From contig NC_135183.1 in NCBI RefSeq assembly GCF_041146795.1, positions 12,931,840 to 12,995,839 of the forward strand: DNA of 64,000 bases, written 5' to 3'. Shown here piece after piece: positions 48,580 to 60,456 of the stretch. The position numbers and the translations under genes were made by a program. The stretch is from Maylandia zebra. Lineage: Eukaryota; Chordata; Actinopteri; Cichliformes; Cichlidae. The notes under the pieces are model-generated. The model had not been told where the DNA came from, searched no databases, and saw only the letters and a program-made list of their open reading frames with translations. Every line of letters starts with the position of its first letter. Position 1 is the stretch's first letter.

Positions 48580-48677
48580 CCATTTGACCTTAGAACTGAA
48601 GAAGCTTCTTGGATGAGAGGTGAAACGTCTTCAAGTAACTTAAAGAAGTCCAGACGTTTTTCTTTGCAAGCTCCTTT
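48580..48677 (+). repeat. Penelope terminal arm, 3' copy
   Basis: Inverted partner of 38793-38892. It includes GGATGAGAGGTGAAACGTC (48611-48629), a hammerhead-ribozyme-like block. Confidence 0.85.
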
Positions 48678-48948
48678 GAACAAAGAGAAACTTGTAAATA
48701 ACTCATGAAAGAATAAAGTTACGTTGAAACCAAGCACACCATTGTTTTTCTTGTGACATTACCAATAAGTTTGATGTGTCGCATGGACTCTTCCTATTGA
48801 AAAAACAAAAGTTGCATCCAAGATGGCCAACTTCTAAATGGCCACCATGGTCACCACCCATCTGGAGGAGTTTGCCCCCTCACATATACTAATGTGCCAC
48901 AAACAGGACTTTAATATCACCAACCATTCCCATGTTATTACGGTGTAT

Positions 48949-48971
48949 CCATATAAATGGCCCACCCTGTA
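48949..48971 (-). repeat. Mariner terminal inverted repeat and TA target
   Basis: On the minus strand the element starts CAGGGTGGGCCATTTATATGG after TA. This is the outer boundary of the nested stack. Confidence 0.75.
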
Positions 48972-50095
48972 TATGTTGAAAATAACATCTTCAACATTTA
49001 ATTCATTATTAGACTCAATTGGCTTCTCTCAAAATCTCATTCATTGTTTTAATCACACTCACACACACGTATGACATACAAACTGGATATGCAACAGTTT
49101 TTCCTGAAAACAGTCTTTTGTCTGATTGTTTTTTGATAATATTGAATTTTACAGTTATAGAATACACAGCATCTGACGTTAAAGCACAAGCACAAGCTTT
49201 TCTGGGAGTGCTTTAAGTGTGAGGAAGTGATTCCTCCACTGTGCTCTTCTTCAATGCCATGTGCCAGCACAGTGCAGAGCAGCTACCTTCACTCTCCTCT
49301 GACAGAGGTTGATTATCTGATTAATAGTGTTACATCCATACTGTGTGTACGTCCTTTTTCTCTGAAAAAGGAAGCCCCAAATGCTTGACTCCCTGTTAGA
49401 ACTCACAAACACACCATAAAGCAGATAACACGTTAGCTGGAGAGGAAATGGACATCTCACTATTTATCACTGAACAGGAAACTGAAACAACCTTAGATTT
49501 CTTTTCAAAAGAGCTGAACACAGCCTTGTGAATAAAAGCTTAACCATTAGAGAAAAAAAAAGTTACTCACAGCCATCCCACAGACATGTCATTAATGTCA
49601 TTTGCAAAGGTATGGTTTCAGTCAGGGTTAAGAATGCATCATAGCACAGAAACAGCTATGATGCATGACCTATGGTGAAGGTTACAAATAATTTTCTTAT
49701 AGCATCTGACAGTGGACTCATCTCTGTGCTTGTCCTGCTTTACCTCAGTGCCATGTTCAATGCTGCTGACCACAATTTTTTATTACAGAGATTAGAGTAT
49801 TTTAAATTATACATGCTTCCATTAGCAGGTATTATTTGAAAATGGTGCATACATGTAATTGCTATGTAGATGAAAAAGCTACTTTCCTCTCTTTTCTAAA
49901 CAGGTTGCTCCAAATGTTTGATTTGGCAGAGTTTTGTTCTTTCTGAGACGACCACAAAAGGGATTTATGTTCATGGCTAGAATGACCCACCAACTTTTCA
50001 CTTGCTAAGTAAATGTGTTAACCACTACACTATTGAGCATCACTACTATTACACTTCGTTCTCAGACTGCTGGCATACTTGTGGCTCCTAGGATA
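48972..50095. other. Gene-free DNA
   Basis: No coding region or bounded element recognised. Confidence 0.35.
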
Positions 50096-51140
50096 TTAAA
50101 GTAAAATGGGAGGCAGAACCTTCAGCTTTCTGGTCCCTCTTTTATGGAACCTGCTCCCAATTTGGATTCAGGACTCTACTTTTAAGATTAGGCTTTTATG
50201 AAGCTTACAGTGAAGGCTTGTAGGTGACCCTGAACCCTTAGTTATGCTGCTATTGACCTAGGCTGCTTGGGTACTTTTGATTATGTACTGTTTCTTCTTC
50301 GCTCATTCGCTCTTTTCACTCTCTGTGTGCTTGTACAACACTGATGTACTTAATCATTGTCGCGGCGAGTGAGGTGAGCCGTGTGGAGGCAATGAAGGAG
50401 GATCCAAACGCAGGCAGTCGTGAAGGTGTGAAGGTGGTTTATTGAGCATGAAAGTAAATACAAACGGCAAAGGGAGCTATGACTAACTAGACTGGGAACA
50501 AACTAACTACAGAACACGAACCTGAACATGAGCAGAAACACTTAGCGGTTGACAGCAGGGAAACACACAGATGACGCAGGGTGGAATACACAGACGGACC
50601 AGCAACTACAATGACGGCAGACATGACTTAAATACACAGAGAATCACAGGGGAATTACACACAGGTGGTGGACACAGCTGGGAATAATCAACAAGACGAG
50701 ACAAAGGTAAAACTGAACACACTCACATGAGACGCAGACCATCACAATAAAACAGGAACAAGCAACCATCACACTAAGACACAAACTCGACATAGAGAGA
50801 CAGACAGAAAATGGCACATGGAGCTAGACAAATACTAAGCAGACACAACTGAAGAACAAATCCTAAACACCACAGAAACATGAAACTCAAATAATAAACA
50901 TCATCATAATCAACACTACAAGAGAACAAGAAAACAATCCCTGATGCAAACTAAAACCAAAACATAATAAAACTCAAACTACTGGGTCCGACGGACCCAG
51001 AACCGTGACAATCATTAACAATTATTAAATTCTGGCTGTCTCTCCTATTGTTTACCTTTTATCCTGTCTCTCTCTACTTTCTGCTCTTTCAGCAGATGGC
51101 TGCCCCTCTCTGAGCATGGTTTTATTCTGCCTGAGGTTGT
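50096..51140 (+). mobile_element. L2-like LINE 3' region, interrupted by a solo LTR
   Basis: 'ggaacctgctcccaattt...ttaagattaggctt' and 'ttatgctgctattgaccta' (50140-50270) and then 'agcagatggctgcccctctctgagc' (51092-51116) are consecutive blocks of the 3' end also seen in the other L2-like copies. The solo LTR 50358-51010 sits between them. Confidence 0.65.
50358..51010 (-). mobile_element. Solo LTR, 653 bp, TSD ATCAT
   Basis: Begins TGTCGCG and ends CCGTGACA, with ATCAT on both sides (50353-50357 and 51011-51015). On the minus strand it has an AATAAACC signal and a CTGGGTCCGACGGACCCAG palindrome near its 5' end, as in the copy at 35817-36517. Confidence 0.82.
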
Positions 51141-51194
51141 GTGGGAAATTTGATCAAACCTTATTAACATTTTTCAACGTGAAATGTACAGTAT

Positions 51195-51198
<4 letters not shown>

Positions 51199-51236
<38 letters not shown>
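51199..51236. repeat. (GA)n microsatellite
   Basis: About 18 AG units. Confidence 0.95.
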
Positions 51237-51239
<3 letters not shown>

Positions 51240-51347
51240 TTGACACTACTCACACACCCTCCTGGAGGGTGGGGACTCCCTGCCCCCCTGGTTCACACCT
51301 GTCAGCAATTATTCAACTGGGTACAATCAGTTGTTTCCATCTGCCTT

Positions 51348-51391
51348 AGGGTGTACCCTAAGACAGGGGGGGCTGTCTTAGGGTACACCCT
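51348..51391. repeat. Perfect 19-bp inverted repeat with G6 loop
   Basis: Arms 51348-51366 and 51373-51391 are exact reverse complements around six G residues. It is not at the end of a recognised element. Confidence 0.9.
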
Positions 51392-52024
51392 GGATAGGTC
51401 ACCAGGGTTTAAAGCTGAAGAATTCCCTTGTTCGACAGCAGTCCGATCAGACACCACTACCCGTGGTTTGGCTTCTTTGTGCTGTTTTGCCTTGTGGATT
51501 TTTGGGGTTATGTGTTGATTTTTTTAGAACTCACCTCACTTCCCTCTGTGCTTTGTGACTTTGAGATATTGCAGTGGAAACAAACTAAATCTGTTGACTT
51601 ACCTACTTGTCTGCTGCCTCATTCCCTCATTCCTAAACAGCTTTATTAATGTGTCAGCCCTTAATCTTCACAGTTAACCTGTTGAACTTCTCTGACCAGC
51701 ATTTAAATCAAAGGCTTGATTTAAATGCGCTTAGTCTTGACACAGTGACAGGGTGAAAATGTCAAATTGATTTCAGATGAGACTGGCCAGACACTCTTGA
51801 ACTGATGGAAAGGCAACAATAACTCAAATAACCACTCGTTACAGCTAATTTATTAAGAAGAGCATCTCTGGACACATCTTGTTGTACATGGGTTACAGCA
51901 GCAGAAGACCACATTGGATGCTGTTCCTGTTAGGTAAGAACAAAAAAGAGGCTACAATTTGCACGAGATTACCAAAATAGGAAGATAAAAGATTAGAAAA
52001 TTTCTGTATGCACTGATTAGTCTG

Positions 52025-52205
52025 AATTCTGCTGTGACATTTAGATGGTAGTGTCAGAATATGTTGCAAGGAACATGAAAGCATGGATCCATCTTGCCAT
52101 ATATCGACTGTTCACGCTGGTGGTGGTGTAATGATGAAGGCAAAAGTTGGTCCAACCTCGTACTAACTAGCAAGGTTTATCTAACAAAGTCGCCAGTATG
52201 TGTTC
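52025..52205 (+). repeat. Internally deleted Tc1-like element fragment
   Basis: The block ending 'catggatccatcttgcc' to 'ctggtggtggtgtaatg' jumps directly to 'aaggcaaaagttggtccaacc', 'cgtactaactagcaagg' and 'taacaaagtcgcc', which are far apart in the full Tc1-like family (from memory). The missing middle overlaps the fragment at 13537-13700. Confidence 0.5.
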
Positions 52206-54329
52206 AGCCTATGCATGCTGTTTCAAAAAGCAACAATGTTTGCAGACGCTTCTTCTTCAACCTTTAAGAACTTCAAATTTTATGAAACTTTAACACGTTA
52301 CATTTCATGTAAAGTGTTATTCATTTTGGCATTAAAGGTAAAGCACCATTTGGTGTTTCAAACAGGTGAATTCTATTAAAAGGAGTGAATGTTTAAAGAA
52401 CATAAGCTGGATCACAAATCACCTGGTGGATGTTACACAGAGATGTGTCAATCTTAAGCTCATTCCTTGTTGCAATGCTCCTTGATAACAATTTAAATTA
52501 AAAGAGTTAATGAGGACAAACAGACAAAGACTTGACGTTGACCATAAGATGAATAGACTTCACCATGTAAGATCTCACAGAGGTAAAGTCTTGAGACTTG
52601 CACAAAAGCATTGCAGTGACTCAAGTTTTAATCCAGAGAAAACACTAAAACTGTCAGTGAAGAATTGTGACTTGACTTTGACTCACCCTAAAAAGGCTTT
52701 AAATACAAGTGTGGAAACAGGCATCTCAACATCAGTATGCTTTTTGCAATTTGGGACGACCTTTTAACATGTAATAATTGGGAGCTAATGACAAGTAAAG
52801 AGAAAATTAAGGTTCTGTGGCAGTGTGTTGGCAGTCCATGGGCAGCTACAGACGATCCATCTACCTGCAGGGAGTGTCTGTTGTCAGGTGGGGGCAGTGT
52901 AAAAAAATATATAGTAAAACTAGTCTGGGGGCTACTCGTCTTTGTGATGTTGTTGGCCCAAAAAACAAGTTCCAACATACCAAGTGTTTAAAAAAAATGA
53001 AAAGTGTCTGGTGCAGCCACTGTCTGTACCTTTCACTCTATTTTTAATCTTTGATCTTTATTTTGTGCTTCACCTATTGCTAAAGAACTCTAATGTGGCA
53101 AAGTTTCTGATGTTACTATATGGTATCACCAGCTAGCTCTTATTGGCAGTAGTTCCCAAATTTTGTTTGACGCTCATTTCAGCCCAATCTGAACAAGACA
53201 TGTAGTTTGATTTGCAGTTTTATGCTGGCACGACTGCTTAAACTAAAAAAAAAAAATGCAATGATTTAGGATGTCATGTTCAGGTTTGCTGGCTTTGAAA
53301 TTTTACCTTGGAGGAGTAAAGTTGTGACCCCTGGATGTTGCTCTATTCACATTATGCAATGTGCGTGTTGGAATTTCGGAGGATTGCATGGGTGCACATT
53401 TCCAATGGGTGTGTGTGTGTGTGTTGTTAAGTTATGCTCCATCTATTTATTCCTGCCCTGTCCATTCTGCTGCTATAACAATCTGAATTTCCCAACTCTG
53501 GGAATAAAGTTAATCTTATCCTAAATATTAAGAGGGTTATGGATTTCAAATTAAAAGACCTCTTAAAAAAACCTGTGTTTCTGATAAAATGTTACTGCTC
53601 CAGAGTGTGCTGTCAAAAACATCAGAGTGTAGGCCATTATGTATGAGTGTAACACTTTGTATTTTGACATACATTGGGGCCTGATCTGACACTGAGCAGT
53701 TGTGTGTTTGAATTGGGTAAAAAGCAGCATGTCCTTCGCACCAGTTGCAGAGTGGATCTGTCTAAACCCTACCGCCTGCTAAACCTGTGCGTCTGACATG
53801 CTGTTTGGATTGTGGGTAACTGATTAGGTCAGGATGTGGAGCCCTTTACACCACAATGTTTCTAAACTCTTACAGTCATCCAACTAACAGCTGCTCAGTC
53901 CACCTAGCCATGTTCTTATGGATGTCTTCCATCTTCTGCATGTGAAGGGACTTACAGGCTTTAACAGAAAATTTTGGTGGGGCGCTGCCGCAATGTTCCA
54001 CCTGTAAGGTAATGCATGGCACTCACTTTCTGACATCCATTCCTCAGTTTTTGCTATTATTAGAAGCTCTATGTTCCTAATAATATTGTACATGTATTTG
54101 TGTGCATGTATGTGCTACCTGTAAAGTGCAATTTTTTTTTTTTTTGCCATGAAACTAGAATGCTTCTTTAAAGGTATAGTATGTAACATTTACACATGTT
54201 ATTGCCACAGGCTCCTAAGAACAAATTTAGTCAAGCCTGAATAGGCCAGAGGTCCCCTGTGCGTGAAAGACACAAAAAGATGTTACAGCACAATACTTTT
54301 CTTTGTTGCTCCCAAAACCATTTTAGTTC
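52206..54329. other. Gene-free DNA
   Basis: No recognised gene. An 85-codon frame at 52510-52767 has no recognisable domain. Confidence 0.35.
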
Positions 54330-55495
54330 TGTGACGCTACAAGCATGGCACACCTATTTTGGGTAGCTTCTCATATTCTTCTTTGTAGAGCCTGTAAAGC
54401 TGCTTCAGGCTGGATTTGTGTACAACCATTTACAGATGAGAGATATTTAACTGGGTTTAAGTCTGAGCTCTCAGACATTCACAGTGTGCAGAAGGTCATG
54501 AACCTGTGCACCAGTCTAAGGTCCACAACAACTTGGACCAGAGAAGATTAGCACCAAGGATGTCTCTGTACATTGCTGTATCTTTCCTTTGACCCTAACT
54601 TGTCTCCCAGTTCTTGCCACTGAAAAACATCCCCACAGCACAATGCTGCTACCACCATGCTTCCACTGTAGGGATGTATTGGCAAGGTGATAAGTGGTGC
54701 CTGGTGTACCCCAGATATTCACGCTAAACAGTTCAATCTTTGTTTCATCAGACCAGAGAATTTTGTTTCTCATTATGTGAGACCCCTTCAGGTGCCTTTT
54801 GGCAAACTCCAGGCAGAGTGTCATGTGTCACTAGAAAGCGGCTTCTTTCTGACCACTCTACCATACCAGCCTGATTGGTGGATTGCTACAGAAATGGTTG
54901 TCCTCTGGAAGGATCGCCTTGCTCCAGAGAGAGATGCTGAAGCTCTGTCATTGTGACCATTAGGTTCTTGGTCACCTCCCCAAATAAGGCCCTTCTACAC
55001 TGATCAGTCAGATTGTGCTCACTGGGACCTTCAGAAATGTTTCCGTACCCTTCCCCAAATCTGTGCCTTGATACAATCATGTCTCAGAGGTCTACAGACA
55101 ATTCCTCTGACTTCATGGCTTTGTTTGTGCCTCAGCATTCATTGTCAACTATGGGATCCCACATAGACAGGTTTGTGCCCTTCCAAATCACATCCAGTCA
55201 ACTGAATTGACCCTAAGTGAAATCTAATCCAGTTGTAGAAACACCAGTGGAAACAGTGTGACCCGGGGCGCAGTTTTGAGTTTCATGGCAAAGGCTGAAA
55301 ACTTATGTACATGTTGTCTTACTTTTTTATTTATTTTAATACATTTTTTTCAAACAAACCTTTTCACTTTGTCACTATGGGGTCTTTTATGTAGAATTTT
55401 AGGGTGAAAAATGAAGCGAATAAATTTTTGAATCAGACTGTAACAAGGCAAAATGTGGAACAAGTGAAGCACTGCAAATTCTTTCCAGATGGATA
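54330..55495 (-). mobile_element. Degraded Tc1-like transposon
   Basis: Minus-strand Tc1 relic with a readable transposase piece at about 54824-54530 (EFAKRHLKGS, ILWSDETKIELF, WKHGGSSIVLWGCFS), covering the first two catalytic regions, and the 5' and 3' flanks of the same family (for example 'ggtctacagacaattcctctgacttcatggc' and the 'tatggggtctttt' end). Stops and deletions are present. The outer limits are approximate. Confidence 0.7.
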
Positions 55496-55722
55496 GTATT
55501 CGTCTTCATTCAGCAGTTAATAACATAACTGAATGTATTTTAATTTGTTACCATGACACTTATTGCTATGTTCTACAGGCCATACTCACAGGCTATCTGG
55601 GTGCAACTGTTCTCTTGTCCAGTTCATTGGACCACTGTTATGATCATTGCATGCATACTTCAAAGGGTGAGCCCAGATTAATTTCAGCTGGTGTCAGGCA
55701 TAGTATGCATGTAATGTGATTA

Positions 55723-56619
55723 CAGTATTTTCCGCACTATAAGGCACACTTAAAAACCTTTAATTTTCTCAAAAGTTGTCAATGCACCTTATAATCCGCA
55801 CTGCTTGATGGATTTTCGGAGCATTACAGCTACCGTAGTCAGGAGCCTCGCGGAGTAATCTGGGACCAAAACTCCATCCGCCTCAGGTCCCAAAGTCAAA
55901 CGAACACTGCGGCATCGCTGAGAATTAAAAACTGTCTAAATTCTTTCATCTTTAATAAAATGATCAGCGTTACTGCTTTACAAGGTGAAACAATTAAGTT
56001 TAACATCCAGGCACCCATGAAAACAGAATTTATTACATTTAACGGAGTTAGAAGTTAGCAGGAAGTTAGCTCGCTAGTTTCCAACTAAACATGATATAGC
56101 ATATTCTGACTGAGAGATTTCTGAAAAAATTAACACTCACTTCCAACATAAATGAAGACAGAAAACTAAACAGCAGCATGTTTGTAGGGTTACTGCAGTT
56201 GGACTAGCTGGTATATAATGATGTGCTATGTGATCGCTAGCGACACAGCTATGTTAGCATAATATAAACAAAGTTAAGCTGGAGGATGAACGCTAACTTT
56301 TTTCCACTGGATAACAGTTAACGTGAGGGTTCCTGATGGTTAGGGACAAAGGCAATTGCATGGCAGGATGCTGTAAATGGACCAAACTTCAGTCGAGAGA
56401 ACAACTGAGATAATCCATCCACAATATGAGGTTAGTCATTAATATACTGCAACAACATGGGAATAGAGCAGCTGCAAGAGAATTCAACATTAATGAATCA
56501 ATGGTACGGAAGTGGAGGAAGCAAGAAGAATGAGATGAGTAAAATTTGACTTATCTGACTGTTTTGTTTTGCCTAATGCGGCTTATAATCCGGTGTGCCT
56601 TATGGTCTGAAAAATACGG
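55723..56619 (+). mobile_element. Tigger/pogo-like DNA transposon, deleted
   Basis: CAGTATTTTCCGCACTATAAGG at the left and its imperfect inverted partner (TATGGTCTGAAAAATACGG) at the right, with TA at both sides (55721-55722 and 56620-56621). Inside, near 56440-56530, the plus strand reads LQQHGNRAAAREFNINESMV, a psq/CENP-B type helix-turn-helix as in pogo-superfamily transposases, ended by TGA. The catalytic domain is gone. Confidence 0.75.
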
Positions 56620-56839
56620 TAATATCCACGTGAGAGCATAGATCTCCAGGGCTTTCTCAATGGCCGCTGCCTCTAGAAAAAAATGTCAAATAATTAAGAA
56701 ACATGTGAGTGGACAGCAGACTGCTACTTCCACAGTTAAGCTATAAAATGCATAAAATCAGGGAATTCATGCTATGTAACACTGAATGACTTTGCAGTAT
56801 TTCTATCTAAGCTTTAATTTTTCTTTCTTCCCTCACTGC

Positions 56840-57065
56840 AAGCTGGTCACAGCAGACGACTGCCCCTTCCTGAGCCTAGCACTGCGGGATATTTCTTCCT
56901 GTCAAAAGAGAGTTTTTTCTTCCCGTTATTGCCAAGTACTTGCTCAAAGGGGGTTGTCTGATTGTTGGGGTTTTCTTTGTGTTATTGTAGGGACTTTAAC
57001 TTACAAAATAAAGTCCCTGGAGGTGACGACTGTTGTGATTTGTGGCTATATAAATAAATATTACC
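56840..57065 (+). mobile_element. L2-like LINE 3' end
   Basis: Same ordered blocks as at 26815-27085 ('cagacgactgccccttcc', 'ttgctcaaagggggttg', 'ggctatataaataaat'), more diverged. Confidence 0.65.
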
Positions 57066-59160
57066 TCTGCAGTGCAGCTTAGAACTTGTGATCCTGAAAA
57101 ATTTGCTCTGTAAAACCTGATTTAACAGTGAAAACTGTGCCTCTGAGTGTCAGCTTTTGTAGCTTGTGTTTCACTATTAGGTCTTGACTGACCACTGGTA
57201 GTCATGGAATATTAATGGAGTACTGCTTTTGGGCCATGTTTGTAAATTTGTGCTACTCTCCAGCTTTGGAGGCATGTCTGTGGATCCTCTGAAGGCTCTT
57301 AATAAACCTGAATGGCTGAAAGCAAAAAATGCAACTTCAGCATCTTTGGACACTTTTGACAAACCAGGATTGGGCTTCACTGGTGAATCTGATTAATAAC
57401 CGCTTACAGTCAGTCATGCCTCTGGGCAAATCAAACATGTCAAATGCATTTTTTCTGGCATTTATGGACGAGTGTTGGAGTAGTGCTGAAATGTGGAACA
57501 AGTCTGATGACCTCACATGTCTTTTATTAAAAAAACAAGGAAATAATGTGCTTTCTTTCAAGAGGACTGGCTTTGAGGCTGGTCTTTACTCTGTGAGGTT
57601 AAAAGTAAAAGTGTGTGTCACATGCCAGAAACAGGACAATCTGCAACCTTGCACATCAGATCAATTTTTAATGTGAGGCTGTTGAAGAAAATAAGTCTTG
57701 TAGGCTCCACGCTGCTTCACTACTCCTTCTTTTCATTTAATCTTGACTAAGTAAACCCTTGAAGGAAAAGTTCCACACAGTGTGTGTTTTGTAAAAAATA
57801 AAATAAATAAAATAAAAAACTACCTTATTCATGTGTCAAGTTGAGTTGTGAAGATTGTTTAAAGGAACAAAAAGAGTGACCATGGGGTGGTGGTGGTGGT
57901 GGTGAGGGGGGTGTAAATGGTTCCCCAGCTCATGGCTTAGCAGAGATGCTGGTTGAGACAGTGGTGGTGGTGGGGAGGAGTGGCAGTAAAAGGTTGGTAA
58001 AGTAAATAAAGTGGGCTCCTTTTGTCAGCAATGGAAAAAGAGAAGAACAGAAATGTAATCTCACTCCGGCTTTTAAATCCTAACTCCCATGCGAGACCTC
58101 GAGAACACATTTCCCATCAAGTGGCAGATTAATCTTGTGTAACTCATGCGCGGTCATATCCTGTCCTCTCACAGTGCTGGGAAGGCTGCGTGGGAGAGAT
58201 GACAGGCGAAGATGCTAGGAAAGGCTTAAAGCGTGCATAGTATTATCTGATTTTTGGGGAGTGTGGGGGAGAGCAATAATAAAGATGCCAGGAGTGAAAC
58301 TAAAATCACTGTCTCCAGCCTCCTATAACTTGTGTTTCCATGCCACCTGCTCTGCATTGTGCAGCTGCAGAATGCTGGAGTGTTTGTACAAACCTTGTCA
58401 GGATAAGTCACTTTTAACAAAATCTAAATCATGTTAATGGATAATTTCACAGATGTTCCAAACATGGCAAGAACCTGTTAGAAGTAAAAAGTAAGTTGCA
58501 TAATGTCAGTCTGTGATAATCCTCCAGTGCTGACAGATGATTTACTTTTAGTTCTTTTTACTTTTACAACTCTTTTTTTTTTTTTTTCATTTTATTGCCT
58601 CTGCCTAGGATGTTGTGTGACTGGTTTGGCTTGTGTGTTTGTCTGTGTTAGCAGGATTACCTTTTCTTTCTTTTTTTTAATCAGTGCAAACTAATAGGGT
58701 GATTAACGTTTTAAGTACATGCAGATGCAGAATTTCTTTTTTTGAAGGATTCTTTAGCTTTAAGAAGGCAGAATTCAACATTTCATGACATAGCTTTACA
58801 CAAACTCATCAGTCAGAAAATCAGTTTGATGTTATCAAGGAAAATATCTCAAACTAATCTAGTTCACTGTTCTCCACCAAGGAAGTTTTTCACTGCTTCT
58901 AATGTGTTACTCCACCTATGCCTGCTAAATGAAAGGAGATTTCAATCGTGCCCTCTTGTGTTTGTTCAGCTGTAACCGAGCAGCAGGGCTGCTAGTGCTT
59001 TAACCAGAATAAGCTTCCTTGCCATCGGTCTTCGATACGCTTGGGGTCTGCCAGCCTCTATCCTACTGTGGTTTTACACAAGTTACCACTTGTTAGAAAA
59101 CTTTGGTTGCAGACTGACGAGTTCTCATCTACTTGCTGTCATCACTGGTGCTACTGCTCT
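57066..59160. other. Gene-free DNA
   Basis: No recognised gene. A 115-codon open frame at 57329-57676 shows no known domain; it has no convincing splice sites or promoter. (TGG)n occurs near 57887-57902. Confidence 0.35.
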
Positions 59161-59227
59161 GCTCCACCCCATCCCCTCTCACATCAGAGTGAAGTTGACC
59201 CCCCCACAAACATTTGTGCTGGTTTGT

Positions 59228-59460
59228 GCTGCAAAAATTGTTGTTTGTGCCACTATCATTTAAAAGATATTGATAAAAGTTTCTAGGTGTGCCATGCTTG
59301 TAGGTCATCCAAGGTCAACCAACCATTAACCTTTGATGACCAAACTCATCAACAGAACCTCTGATTCAGGTCCGACCGATACTCACCAAGTGGCAGGCCT
59401 TTTTAAATGTCTTCAGAAATGAAAGTAAAACTGACTGACATAATATTTGTTTGATTTGAT

Positions 59461-59508
<48 letters not shown>

Positions 59509-59600
59509 TGGGGTAGGGGTGGGGGGGCTGGTTGACCTCTGATGACCTCTAGAAACTTTTCTTAATATCTTTAAAATGATAGCAGCACAAACCATCACCA
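59228..59600. repeat. Imperfect inverted repeat around a (TG)n tract
   Basis: 59228-59324 and 59530-59600 are similar in inverted orientation (shared core CTAGAAACTTTT...ATATCTTT...ATGATAG...CACAAAC). Between them lies a (TG)n run at 59465-59508. It may be the ends of an unrecognised element. Confidence 0.6.
59464..59508. repeat. (TG)n microsatellite
   Basis: About 22 TG units followed by a G-rich tract. Confidence 0.95.
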
Positions 59601-60194
59601 AACGCAACAAAAACGTCTGTCACCACAAAATGTTTCAAATAATGAGGTCCGCATGTCTATCAACGCAAACTTCAAACTCCTCCAGTCAGTTGGTTTCCAT
59701 GGCTCTTTATGACATAAGTGGTAGGAGCTTTATACCGTTGTCTCACACCAACACATTCTCATCCCAATGTGTAAAATACAGACGATTGTGATAAGTCGTC
59801 TTTACCCTTTGGGAATGAGAGCGGGTTGAAATGAATTGATGTGTTTTTCGTGCCAAGTAAAAATAATAAACCTAATAAAGCATTATGTACATTAAATCTG
59901 TTCATTTTCAGATCCTGAGTCACTAGGGAAAACACTATGTGATGGCCACTACATCAAGCTATTTTATTGTTGACTTATCAATGAGACTTTTTTATTTTTG
60001 TGTTCAAATGAGCAGCTGGAGCCTCTTCTCTAAGCGTGTCTTACCGCCGCAAGCTGGTTTATATATATGTGGAAGGTTACCTTTTGCTTCACTATGAGAC
60101 GCCTAGGGGCGTGACAAGTTGTCCGTATTTTTGCGTTGGGAATGAGAATGCTCTGCTCACACAGCTTTGACTCAAAATGGCTTGTTTCAGACTA

Positions 60195-60456
60195 TGGTAA
60201 ATGGACTGGTTCTTATATATTGCTTTTCTATTCTATCAGACTACTCAAAGCTTCATTTACCCATTCATACAATGTTTTTTCTATGAAAGTGCATTCTATC
60301 TAAGATTCACACTTTAATGGACGCATTGGAGAGCAACTTGGGGTTCAGTTGCTTGCTCAGGGATATTTGTCACACAGACTGGGGCAGTCAGGGATCAAAC
60401 CACCAACCTTCCAAATAGCAGAAAACCTGCTCCACCTCCTGAGCTACAGCCACCCC
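60195..60456 (+). repeat. Dispersed teleost repeat, unclassified
   Basis: Blocks such as 'ggtaaatggactggttctta', 'gagagcaacttggggttcag' and 'cctcctgagctacagcc' are those of a very common fish repeat known to me only by sequence. Non-coding; class uncertain. Confidence 0.5.

Larger units (their letters stand above)
38754..48677 (+). mobile_element. Penelope-like retroelement (GIY-YIG type), split by a BEL/Pao element
   Basis: Encodes a Penelope-type reverse transcriptase (38889-40067) and the continuation with a C-terminal GIY-YIG nuclease (47566-48507). Removing the BEL copy and one GTTTG restores frame at the junction (DNC/L then PFLDC). The ends carry roughly 98-base inverted copies of each other (38793-38892 and 48580-48677), in addition to the flanking 13-bp duplication. 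Excluding the BEL element the unit is about 2.4 kb. Penelope-like elements are known to have terminal repeats in direct or inverted order. Confidence 0.85.
35740..48969 (-). mobile_element. Mariner-type DNA transposon, 3'-truncated and disrupted by nested insertions
   Basis: The right terminus ends GGCCCACCCTG at 48969, followed by TA (48970-48971), the usual mariner target. Reading leftward on the minus strand come about 270 bases of leader, the transposase in pieces (38728-38152, 36760-36518, 35816 to about 35745), and then a loss of similarity with no second terminal repeat. Without the insertions the remnant is only about 1.2 kb. Insertions inside it are a Penelope-like element, a hAT MITE and a solo LTR. 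Confidence 0.75.
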
